DNA from: WRIS01 sp050945135
GTDB taxonomy: Bacteria; Actinomycetota; Coriobacteriia; Coriobacteriales; Eggerthellaceae
Reading direction: 5' to 3'
Length of the DNA: 25,124 bases
NCBI GenBank assembly: GCA_050945135.1
Contig: JBMNSJ010000031.1
Location: 1-25,124, forward strand
Shown here: positions 8,394 to 15,391 of the stretch, piece by piece
Position numbering within the stretch: position 1 is the stretch's first letter
How the letters are laid out: each line of letters begins with the position of its first letter
Notes under the pieces: generated by a model
Told to the model about the DNA's origin: nothing
Database searches by the model: none
Seen by the model: the letters and a program-made list of their open reading frames with translations, nothing else
Position numbers and translations under genes: made by a program

Positions 8394-8568
8394 GCACGAA
8401 AGGTCTCTGCGGGCGTTCGACCAGGGTTTACGCCTTTCGGATGCAAGTACATACAGGCGCTTTGTTCGCTATTTGCAACGCTTTGACCAGGGATTATATG
8501 TATTTCTTCACAAGATGACAACAAAGTTCCTGCACTTATAGAACAAAACATGGAGTATCCTCAGAAAC
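8394..8568. other. Gap between the envelope cluster and the lysozyme-like gene
   Basis: No gene is visible. A 7-bp inverted pair (CGAAAGG at 8397-8403, CCTTTCG at 8433-8439) follows the PspC stop but lacks a T-run. The octamer GACCAGGG occurs twice (about 8419 and 8484), resembling a motif inside the large repeats further right. Confidence 0.4.
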
Positions 8569-8597
8569 TTGTGACTTGTCACGGGCTAGGGTAAAAT
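8569..8597 (+). promoter_or_regulatory. Sigma70-type promoter of the lysozyme-like gene with a central palindrome
   Basis: TTGTGA (8569-8574) and TAAAAT (8592-8597) are separated by 17 bases, a near-consensus promoter. A perfect inverted repeat, GTGAC-TT-GTCAC (8571-8582), overlaps the -35 and spacer, where a dimeric repressor or activator could bind. The predicted transcript has a leader of about 90-110 bases. Confidence 0.65.
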
Positions 8598-8629
8598 ACC
8601 AACAGTTAACATAGTAAATAGCGCTCTCA

Positions 8630-8686
8630 GACAGCAATCCATTCTTACAATTTAGCAGGCTGTCACCGCTCAGGCGGTTGTTTTTT
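8630..8686 (+). terminator. Leader hairpins with T-run, possible attenuator
   Basis: Within the leader, GACAGC (8630-8635) can pair with GCTGTC (8659-8664). Directly next to it ACCGC-TCAG-GCGGT (8665-8678) forms a second hairpin followed by TGTTTTTT. This resembles an intrinsic terminator, yet it lies between the promoter and the start codon of the same gene. It could therefore be an attenuator. The 5-bp stem is weak, so this is tentative. Confidence 0.45.
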
Positions 8687-8697
8687 GCGCTGCTAAT

Positions 8698-9531
8698 ATG
8701 GAAGGTTTGCTAGTTTTGATAAAACAAAGTTACAAGGAAAAACGCTCTCCTCAAGGGAAAATTCTCCTTATTGGTGGCGTTATCATAGCAACAATAGCCC
8801 TGTTCATTGTTGTATATGGCCTTAACACTCCCGTTGCTGGTGCCGGCAACACAAACGCTTCAACCTTCGGTTTATCTCAAACCGCATCTCAAACTACAAG
8901 TTCGGAAAACACTGACGCTCAAGGCGGAATTCAGACCGTTTCCGATTTAAGCGCAGGCGAAACCTCAGTTCTTACCAAGCCTGCATCACGCAACATCGAC
9001 CAAGCAGTTAATGAAATGCTCGCTAAAGAAGAGGCCGAGCGCATCGCCGCTGAGCAAGCTCGTCTTGCCGCTGAGGCTGCCAAAAAAGCCGAACTGGATG
9101 CTTTGCAGGCTCGTTCTGCAGGAGATGCAGCTGTAGCTGGTCTCGAAGCTGTCGATTGGACGCTTGATCATGACACCTTCGTCAATCACTGGTCATCTCG
9201 AATCGACGCGTATCTAGGTAGTTCTCCTCTTGGCGGACACGGCGCTGCTTTTGCAGAAGCTGCTTGGAAGTACGGAATCGATCCACGCATCTCGCCGGCT
9301 ATCTCGAACACCGAGAGTTCAAAGGGTAGCGTCTGCTTCCTTCCTTATAATGCATGGGGTTGGGGACAGTCTTCTTGGAGCAGCTGGGACCAAGCAATTG
9401 ATGCGCACGTAAGCGGCCTTGTTAAGGGTGGCTATGGGCCGATGATTACTTACTCCGGCGCACAGCGCTACTGCCCTCCAAACTACGACCACTGGTACAA
9501 AAGCACCACGTCCGAAATGGCGCGCATCTAG
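8698..9531 (+). CDS. Membrane-anchored lysozyme/glucosaminidase-like peptidoglycan hydrolase
   Basis: A single N-terminal hydrophobic helix (about residues 21-42) would anchor or export the protein. It is followed by a Ser/Thr/Gln-rich linker, a charged Ala/Glu helix (about 103-137) and a C-terminal domain (about 152-277). That domain has HWSSRIDAYLGSSPLGGHG, FAEAAWKYGIDPR, a likely catalytic Glu206 in AISNTESSKG, YNAWGWG and YCPPNYDHWY, as in glucosaminidase/lysozyme-like exoproteins of Coriobacteriia. It probably cleaves cell-wall glycan. The ATG at 8698 has no ribosome site; TTG at 8716, ten bases after GGAAGG, may be the true start (271 residues). Confidence 0.8.
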   Translation: MEGLLVLIKQSYKEKRSPQGKILLIGGVIIATIALFIVVYGLNTPVAGAGNTNASTFGLSQTASQTTSSENTDAQGGIQTVSDLSAGETSVLTKPASRNIDQAVNEMLAKEEAERIAAEQARLAAEAAKKAELDALQARSAGDAAVAGLEAVDWTLDHDTFVNHWSSRIDAYLGSSPLGGHGAAFAEAAWKYGIDPRISPAISNTESSKGSVCFLPYNAWGWGQSSWSSWDQAIDAHVSGLVKGGYGPMITYSGAQRYCPPNYDHWYKSTTSEMARI

Positions 9532-9610
9532 TTTTCGCACTCCCACAATCTAAGTTAGTTCTGGTGTTTTGCTAGTCTTCGGACAGCGGGTTTTGACGCG
9601 GCTTGCTTTG
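9532..9610. other. 3' flank of the lysozyme-like gene
   Basis: No gene and no convincing terminator are seen before the first large palindromic repeat begins at about 9611. Confidence 0.4.
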
Positions 9611-10061
9611 CCGACAGAGCGCGCGGCTGAGAAGTGCAGCAAAGTACGAAAATCCACGCTAATCGAAGATCACGTTCAGCGTTTTCCCTGGTGAAAATTT
9701 TAACCGCTCGAAATTATCGCACATAGTCGCACTTCTCAGCCGGTATGAATGGGGAAGGGGATGGCACTTTGATGCAGCTCGTGACGGGGATAGCATAGTT
9801 TCGCAGCTCAGAAAGGCGCTGGCAGATTGGCGCAGCTCGGGAAGGCGATGGCATAGTATCGCAGCTCGACATAGCCAGACCCACTTGTGTATCGAGATTC
9901 TCTTTTTCGGGCTCTACTGGATAAGAATCCCGATAGTGCGTGAATTCTTCGCGTGAAACACTGCTAAAAGCCCTGGACAGCAGAAAATAAGCCTGCTCGA
10001 GACTAAAAAATCAAACACTATCGCAATTCTTATCCCTGGCGCATCGCAATCGCACAACTAC
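9611..10061. repeat. Composite palindromic intergenic repeat, copy 1 (expanded, core inverted)
   Basis: This copy has palindrome 1 (arms about 9626-9649 and 9717-9741), a linker enlarged by a tandem array, and palindrome 2 (arms 9919-9946 and about 10008-10035), ending in AACTAC. It is the most diverged of three copies; the others are at 14771 and 17681. The core between the arms of palindrome 1 aligns with the other copies only as its reverse complement, whereas palindrome 2 aligns directly. In palindrome 2 the inner arms GGATAAGAAT and ATTCTTATCC pair perfectly. It lies between the convergent lysozyme-like and TerB-like genes. Confidence 0.8.
9755..9870. repeat. Four 29-bp tandem repeats inside copy 1
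   Basis: Units at 9755-9783, 9784-9812, 9813-9841 and 9842-9870 share GATGGCATAGTWTCGCAGCT-like sequence with no spacers. The corresponding linker in copies 2 and 3 holds about two related but shorter units (GGGATAGCG..TCGCAT). Confidence 0.85.
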
Positions 10062-10109
10062 CCAACGCAAGCTACTTTGAGCCCTGGCGCATCGCAATCG
10101 CGTAACTAC
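10034..10109. repeat. Duplicated 28-bp tail of copy 1
   Basis: Positions 10034-10061 and 10082-10109 are near-identical (CCCTGGCGCATCGCAATCGC, then AACTAC), 48 bases apart. They duplicate the terminal part of the composite repeat. Confidence 0.8.
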
Positions 10110-10144
10110 TCAAGGTAAGCCGCTTTACGCGCACCGTCGAAGAA

Positions 10145-10683
10145 TTAGAATGTGGCTGCGTATCTTTCTAGCATGTTGATGTAGCGATCTAGATCTTGCT
10201 TTTCCTGAGGGCTAACGTCTCCGTCTACCATAGCGATAACAGAACCAAGATTTTGGTAGGTGCCTATTAAGGCAGAAGCGAACTTCCGCGCTTCTGCATC
10301 TACATCTAAGCAAACTTGGGTGAGAATCTGAAACGATACAGGTAAGGTACGAGAGAAAGCTGGACCACCTAAGCCGAGAGTCTCAATTGCTGCCTTGCAT
10401 TCGGCGTATGTGAAGTTGTAGCCCAAAATAAGTTAATCGCATCAACTTCTGAGGGTTCCAAGACTCCATCTGATGAAGCAATATGCAAAGCAAAGTTCAT
10501 CATGTCGAGCCTGAGGGCCATACCTAGATTCACGTCATCTGCATCAGAGTTTATTGCATCGAGTGAATCGGCGAGAGCGTTCATAGCTGCTATTTGCGCT
10601 TTAAGGTTGTCGAGTGATTGCGCTACTTCGCTATCTGTTGGTAGACCTTGAGCCTTGCGTAGGATATTTCCAAAAAATCCCAT
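10145..10683 (-). pseudogene. TerB-like domain protein, frameshifted
   Basis: The first frame starts at 10683 behind AGAAGGGG and encodes MGFFGNILRKAQG, a helical stretch, and HIASSDGVLEPSEVDAINL. It then leaves frame. The continuation GYNFTYAECKAAIETLGLGG through to the stop at 10145 is in the -1 frame, starting at about 10430. The two parts together resemble the small all-helical TerB-like (tellurite-resistance/DUF-type) fold with its acidic SSDGVLEPSE metal-type loop and a second DGDVSPQE loop. One lost base near a TTATTTT run explains the break; a sequencing error or frameshifting is possible. It lies downstream of the kinase-WD40 gene on the same strand and may be its partner. Confidence 0.65.
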
Positions 10684-10703
10684 GTTCTTCCCCTTCTGTT
10701 TTG

Positions 10704-10726
10704 AGCTTGGCAACTAGTACCAAGCT
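10704..10726. promoter_or_regulatory. Hairpin in the leader of the TerB-like gene
   Basis: AGCTTGG (10704-10710) and CCAAGCT (10720-10726) form a perfect 7-bp stem with a 9-base loop, just upstream of the ribosome site of the minus-strand gene. The T-run is on the plus-strand side, so on the coding strand it is a leader hairpin rather than a terminator. Confidence 0.4.
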
Positions 10727-10852
10727 TTTTGGTTTGTGCCACTTCAAAGCCGAGCGCGCTGCTTCATGGAAGAGAATAGGCGCCTTTGAAGAGGCTTATT
10801 GCCCTTGCTGCTTCGTGTTCCGGTAGATACTTGCTTATGCGGTAAAGTCCTC

Positions 10853-13800
10853 CTATCTCTTAAAGAAACCAAAGAGACCTTTCTTTTTGGCTTTCTTTTC
10901 AACTTCTGGCTTTGCTTCAGGCTCCGCATGCGATTGCACGTCAGCTTCAATCGCAAATCCAAGTATGGGCTTGATATTGACTTTGGGTTTGACCTGAGGT
11001 TCTCTGTGGTTTTCAACAGCCTTACGTACGGCATCGGGCCGGATGTAACCATATCCGCGATTTTGCAACTCAACAATGAAGGCAGAAAGATCGTCTTTGG
11101 ACCAGTGGGGGTGTAAGCTAAGAAAGGTGTGAAGATAAGGGTCTGCCTCTTCTACCCATTCTTTCCAACCCGGGAATCCAAGTTTATGTTCTAGCTGGTA
11201 ATGGAGAATGCCCTCGTTGTAGCTGATGGCATAGAGGTCGGAGCCATCAGGGCTATATTGCAGGCATGAGAAGTCGTGTCCTTCCAGGGTATAAAGGTAG
11301 GACTGAGAAGAAATCAGCCATATCCTGACGCCCTCTTTCAGCATGGTTGAGGTTGCGATGGCCTGGCTGTCGGGACTGAAGCAGATGCTGGTGATGCAGT
11401 CGTGAAGAGTAGAGGAATCTTCCCAGCCAACAAGCGGCTCAAGATTCTCATCCCAAAGCTTAATTGCCGTACCGTCGCTAAACGAAGCAATCATGCGACC
11501 GTTGGGGCTGAATCGTGCCCCCCGAGCAACTTCATCGTGTGCCTGTACGGACTTCAGGCAGCGCCCTTTTGCCGGATCCCAAAGCATCAGCTTACCGCTC
11601 TTGCTGGCCGACACCGCTCGTTGTCCGTCTGGACTGTAGCAGAGCGACAACATGTTTGATTCGAGGTCGGTAATGGCTTTTATGCACTTGCTTTTCGCAA
11701 CATCCCAAAGGCGAATTCCGTCGCTATCACCAGAGGAAAGGAGAAAGTTTCCATCGGGACTGAAGCAAAGCCCGTATATCCAGTACGCAGAAGTTTCAAA
11801 GACTGCCTCTTGTTGCAAGCTCGCGACATCGACAATCTCAATCACCGCGTTTTCGCCAATTGCTAACTTCTTGCTGTCTGGGCTAAAGGCTAAAACCGAA
11901 GCAACTTCTTCTTGGCAGGCATACACACCCCGCTGCTGTCCGGTGGCAGCATCCCAAAGCTTTACTTCGTTGTCCTGGCTGCTGGAAGCAAGCACAGACC
12001 CATCGGGGCTGAGGGTAAGAACTTGGAGTTCTTCTTCGGGGGTGATGGTTAAGGAATCGCCAAGAATTATGAGCCTTTGGCAATAACGAGCGATGCGGCG
12101 TTCAAAGCTTTTGTAAACCTCATTTTTCCCGACACTTGGTAGGGCCTCAAATTCTTCAAGCTTCTTTTGGGCTTCGGCGATGTCGTTTTGCTCCAAAGCC
12201 GCCTCTATGGCAGCCTCTAGCTGCGAAGCTAAGTTTTCGGATTCGAGGATGTCTTCGGTTGAATGAATGTTCGACACGATTAGCTCGACAGAGCCATAGG
12301 TGGGAATGTTCCAGGTATAGGCATGCAGGGTCTTTTTGGATAATTCTGCACTCGTTCCGCGAACCGAGTGGACCGACCACAGAGAAGACCCATCAGGGCT
12401 GAAACAGGCGTCTAAGGCAAATTCGTCTTCGACTCCAAAGGTATGCAGGCATCTTCCTTTAGAAATATCCCACACAGAAATTTGGTCTCCGTAGGCGAGA
12501 GCCATACTTCCATCAGGGCTGAATCTAAGGTTGCGGGCATGGCCGTAGAAAGTTTTGAGGCACGTTTTTGATGCAATATCCCAAAGCTTTATGTGATTGT
12601 CTGTGTCCGCAGAAAGCACAAAGCGCTCATCGGGACTAAAAGCAGCTGCTCGTACAGAAGCGGTGTGACCCTCAAAAACATGTAAGGGTTCTGCTTGGTC
12701 CATAGAACAAAGCATGAAGGGAATCTCTTCTCCCCAAACAAGAACTGTGCTCCAGTTGGCATCAAAGCAAGCACCATCCGAACTATTAAAATAAGAGGGA
12801 AGTGACAGCAGCTCACTACCCGAGGTGACATCCCAAAGCTGAGGGGAGCCCCAATCGTATTCGGGATAGGTAAAGGCCTTAGTGCCATCAGGGTTCAGAT
12901 AGACGCGAGCGCATTTCGTGCATTCGTCCATAGGTCGAGGGACGCTTCTTCCTGCTAAATCAAGAACCGTCGCTGGTCCGCCACCAACCACCATAGCAGT
13001 TGTGCCATCTGCAGAGATAGCAATCGAGGTGGTGGGGTTCACGCCAATTTCGTTCTTGTCGAAGGAGCGGATGTTTTCGCCGGTTTTCATATCCCAAATC
13101 TCAAAGGAGTTCTTGCTATCTTCCCGCTCAGCGAGGCAGATTCCTGATTGTGGATGAATGCATACGGCGCTATTCCATCGGTTCATATTGGCGAGATAAA
13201 AACTCAGCTTTTCCGAATGTGCGTCCTGCTGGGTTTCTATCAGGGCGTTTGCTCGCTGCTGAATGCGACTGACTTCTACGTGGTCGGAATCGAGCAACTT
13301 CTCCTTTTCCAGCACCTGCAAAGCACGCTGAGCATCTTTGCGCATAAGATGAAATTGGGCGGTATACCAACCATCCTCGGAGACTCCGTCTTCAATGAGG
13401 GAGAGTGCTTCTACATCGTCTAGCTGGCCGTTTTGCCAAAGATAGATACTGCGGTTGTAAAGGCTTTCTCCATGTCCAGGCAAAATGGCAAGAGCTTGTT
13501 CCCAGCAGGATTCGGCTTCTTCAGGCTTTCCGATATCAAGAAACGAAAGCGCGCGATTATTGAGACTTCCTGCCGTGCTAGAAGCTGCTGTTGGTTCTGC
13601 GCGCGCGTAGGCTTTCTGCGAAACCTCTTGGTAGATAGGTAGTAGAGCAGAGATAATTTCGCCAAAATCGCACGGGCGGCTCTGCTCTTCGGAGGCAAGG
13701 CAAAGCTGCAAAAGCGCCCGGAGCGCTTCTGGCATCGGGGCGCGCATATCCATGGCAGCGTAGTCTTCGAATGCAGCACCAACCATTGCGCCGTTTTGCC

Positions 13801-14623
13801 ACAGACGCTCACCCATGAACATTTCAAGCAGGCTTACCGCCCAGCTGTATATGTCGGTTCGGCGTGTAAGGGATTCGCCGTTGAGCTGCTCGATCGAACA
13901 ATAGGCGGGTGTATAAGCACCTGCAGCAGAAATTAGGGTGCCGGTCTCGTCCGATTCGCTATCCGGAGCAGTTAAAGCACTGCGGGCTTTCGCGATGCCG
14001 AAATCGGTTACCTTTGCTGTGCCGTCGCTGGTGAGTAACAGGTTGTCAGGCTTTACATCCTGGTGGATGAGCCCTTCTTCGTGCGCGTAGTTTAAACCGC
14101 GGGCGAATTGTATGGCGATGTCGAGTATGCGCGTAACAATTTCTTGCTCGCTTCCCTGGTAGAGCTGCTCGTTTTCTATCCAATCTTTTAGGCTGCCGCC
14201 AGTCATCCACTCAGAAAAGATAGAGGGAACAGCATCGATTTCTCTTACGTAGTAGCAGGAAACGATGTGCGGGTGTAATCCAAGATTGATCCACGCTTCG
14301 CACTCTTGAGTAAAGGCGTCACGGTGTTGTTGGTTTTGAAAGAGTTCAGCCTTGGGCTGCTTCATGGCAAGATCGATGTCCCAGTCGCTGTGGTGCACGC
14401 GCCACACTTTGCCCATGCCGCCTACAATAGCGGAAGAGACAACCCGATAGATGTCTAGCAGGAGAGCGTCTTTTTCTATTACCTGTGCTGGTACGCTCTG
14501 GTTTTCGTGCAGCTGTGCGTGCGCCTGCGTTTGATTAGCGGTGACTGAGGCGTCAGCGATGGTGGTATCGTTGCCGGATTTGATAGTTCCGTCGTTTACT
14601 GCTGTCTCATCGGTGTTTGCCAT
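10853..14623 (-). CDS. Ser/Thr protein kinase with TPR-like region and WD40 propellers
   Basis: The 1256-residue cytoplasmic protein has no membrane helix. A Hanks-type kinase domain spans about residues 58-330: glycine loop VGGMGKVW, Lys88 in LAMKQPK, Glu107 in QECEAW, HQDVKPDN at 187-194 (HRD variant) and DFG at 207-209. The core residues are intact, so it should be active. A TPR-like stretch follows (about 355-425: NNRALSFLDIGKPEEAESCW). The rest holds roughly ten or more WD40 repeats (FSPDG...IKLWD) in two blocks, suggesting two beta-propellers for target binding. The tail ends KKKGLFGFFKR. The ATG at 14623 is preceded by GAAGGAG; an upstream ATG at 14665 overlaps the predicted -10. Substrates are unknown. 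Confidence 0.9.
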   Translation of the reverse strand: MANTDETAVNDGTIKSGNDTTIADASVTANQTQAHAQLHENQSVPAQVIEKDALLLDIYRVVSSAIVGGMGKVWRVHHSDWDIDLAMKQPKAELFQNQQHRDAFTQECEAWINLGLHPHIVSCYYVREIDAVPSIFSEWMTGGSLKDWIENEQLYQGSEQEIVTRILDIAIQFARGLNYAHEEGLIHQDVKPDNLLLTSDGTAKVTDFGIAKARSALTAPDSESDETGTLISAAGAYTPAYCSIEQLNGESLTRRTDIYSWAVSLLEMFMGERLWQNGAMVGAAFEDYAAMDMRAPMPEALRALLQLCLASEEQSRPCDFGEIISALLPIYQEVSQKAYARAEPTAASSTAGSLNNRALSFLDIGKPEEAESCWEQALAILPGHGESLYNRSIYLWQNGQLDDVEALSLIEDGVSEDGWYTAQFHLMRKDAQRALQVLEKEKLLDSDHVEVSRIQQRANALIETQQDAHSEKLSFYLANMNRWNSAVCIHPQSGICLAEREDSKNSFEIWDMKTGENIRSFDKNEIGVNPTTSIAISADGTTAMVVGGGPATVLDLAGRSVPRPMDECTKCARVYLNPDGTKAFTYPEYDWGSPQLWDVTSGSELLSLPSYFNSSDGACFDANWSTVLVWGEEIPFMLCSMDQAEPLHVFEGHTASVRAAAFSPDERFVLSADTDNHIKLWDIASKTCLKTFYGHARNLRFSPDGSMALAYGDQISVWDISKGRCLHTFGVEDEFALDACFSPDGSSLWSVHSVRGTSAELSKKTLHAYTWNIPTYGSVELIVSNIHSTEDILESENLASQLEAAIEAALEQNDIAEAQKKLEEFEALPSVGKNEVYKSFERRIARYCQRLIILGDSLTITPEEELQVLTLSPDGSVLASSSQDNEVKLWDAATGQQRGVYACQEEVASVLAFSPDSKKLAIGENAVIEIVDVASLQQEAVFETSAYWIYGLCFSPDGNFLLSSGDSDGIRLWDVAKSKCIKAITDLESNMLSLCYSPDGQRAVSASKSGKLMLWDPAKGRCLKSVQAHDEVARGARFSPNGRMIASFSDGTAIKLWDENLEPLVGWEDSSTLHDCITSICFSPDSQAIATSTMLKEGVRIWLISSQSYLYTLEGHDFSCLQYSPDGSDLYAISYNEGILHYQLEHKLGFPGWKEWVEEADPYLHTFLSLHPHWSKDDLSAFIVELQNRGYGYIRPDAVRKAVENHREPQVKPKVNIKPILGFAIEADVQSHAEPEAKPEVEKKAKKKGLFGFFKR

Positions 14624-14663
14624 GAGGAACTCCTTCAACGAGCAGGTATTCTCGATGTCTTTC

Positions 14664-14672
14664 ATAGTAGCA
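14664..14672 (-). promoter_or_regulatory. Extended -10 promoter of the kinase-WD40 gene
   Basis: Read on the minus strand this is TGCTACTAT, an extended -10 element about 40 bases upstream of the start at 14623. No good -35 is present. Confidence 0.45.
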
Positions 14673-14770
14673 AATTTTTACAACAAGATTTGCGAGTGAA
14701 GTTTCAGATTAGTTTTTGCTGTTGGTGCTTGGCTGGTCTCCAGGTGCGGTTTCTTGTTGCGCTTGTCTTT

Positions 14771-15136
14771 CCGATAGCGCTCGCGGGCTGAGAATGACGG
14801 CCAAAGTACGATTTACGCGAGCCTTCAAAAACTTGACCAGGTAAAACGCCACGTGAAGGTGTCGATATTCCCGGATTATCGTACATTGACGTCATTCTCA
14901 GTCAGCATGATTAAAGTAGGGGATAGCGCCTTTTCGCATCTTGGTGAGACTGGGCGTTCTCGCATTCCGAGATTCTCATTTTCGGGATGCCTTGGATAAA
15001 AGTCTCGATAGTGCGCGATTTTCTCGTGCGAATCACCCGGAAAAGCCGCTATACGCAGGGAACCACCCTGTTCAAGCCTGGTAAATCACGCACTATCGCA
15101 AATCCTATCCCTGTCGCATTGAATTTGAGCAACTAC
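14771..15136. repeat. Composite palindromic intergenic repeat, copy 2
   Basis: This 366-bp copy is about 90% identical by eye to copy 3. Palindrome 1 has arms 14788-14811 and 14879-14901 (CTGAGAATGACG on one side, its complement on the other) around a core containing CTTGACCAGGTAAAACGC. A linker with GGGATAGCGCC follows, then palindrome 2 with arms 14994-15021 and 15083-15110 (GATAGTGCGCGATTT opposite AAATCACGCACTATC), and the end GAATTTGAGCAACTAC. It lies between the divergent kinase and lipoprotein genes. No protein is encoded. Confidence 0.88.
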
Positions 15137-15391
15137 GCGGCGCTTTAGTGAAGCCTTCTCAGCAATGCGAACAAGTCGTTAAAGCGGAACCAGCTCAACC
15201 GCTTCCCCCTTAGGTTTCGTGAGATTTACTGAATTTCCATGTTGTTCGACAGGCTTTATGACCGCAACAATCGCTGACGATGCAGGTGGTAATAGACATC
15301 CAAAGAAAGTACACTGTTTAAGTAACTTGTTTAGATTCATAAATTTAGCATCGAGACAAGATTCGTCATAGGGCAATGATTGGGGTGCGTC
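15137..15391. other. Leader region of the Tat lipoprotein gene
   Basis: No gene is seen. A 6-bp inverted repeat, AAGCGG (15182-15187) with CCGCTT (15199-15204), lies here. An AT-rich stretch around 15315-15350 is the likely promoter location, but no convincing -35/-10 pair can be picked. GGGG at about 15382-15385 serves as the ribosome site. Confidence 0.35.

Noticed and set aside
8397..8439. Terminator after the PspC operon
   Set aside because: The 7-bp arms are 29 bases apart and no T-run follows.
8590..8697. ydaO-type c-di-AMP riboswitch upstream of the wall hydrolase
   Set aside because: The leader is only about 100 bases and lacks the conserved ydaO blocks I know; only generic hairpins are visible.
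9755..9870. CRISPR-like array of about 29-bp repeats
   Set aside because: The units are contiguous with no spacers between them, and no cas genes are near; this is a simple tandem array.
10415..10440. Programmed -1 frameshift producing the TerB-like protein
   Set aside because: The site A-TTT-TGG does not allow good re-pairing and no downstream stimulator stands out; a one-base lesion is simpler.
14704..14895. Small minus-strand open frame in repeat copy 2
   Set aside because: It overlaps a non-coding palindrome, and the same segment in copies 1 and 3 does not keep a shared reading frame.
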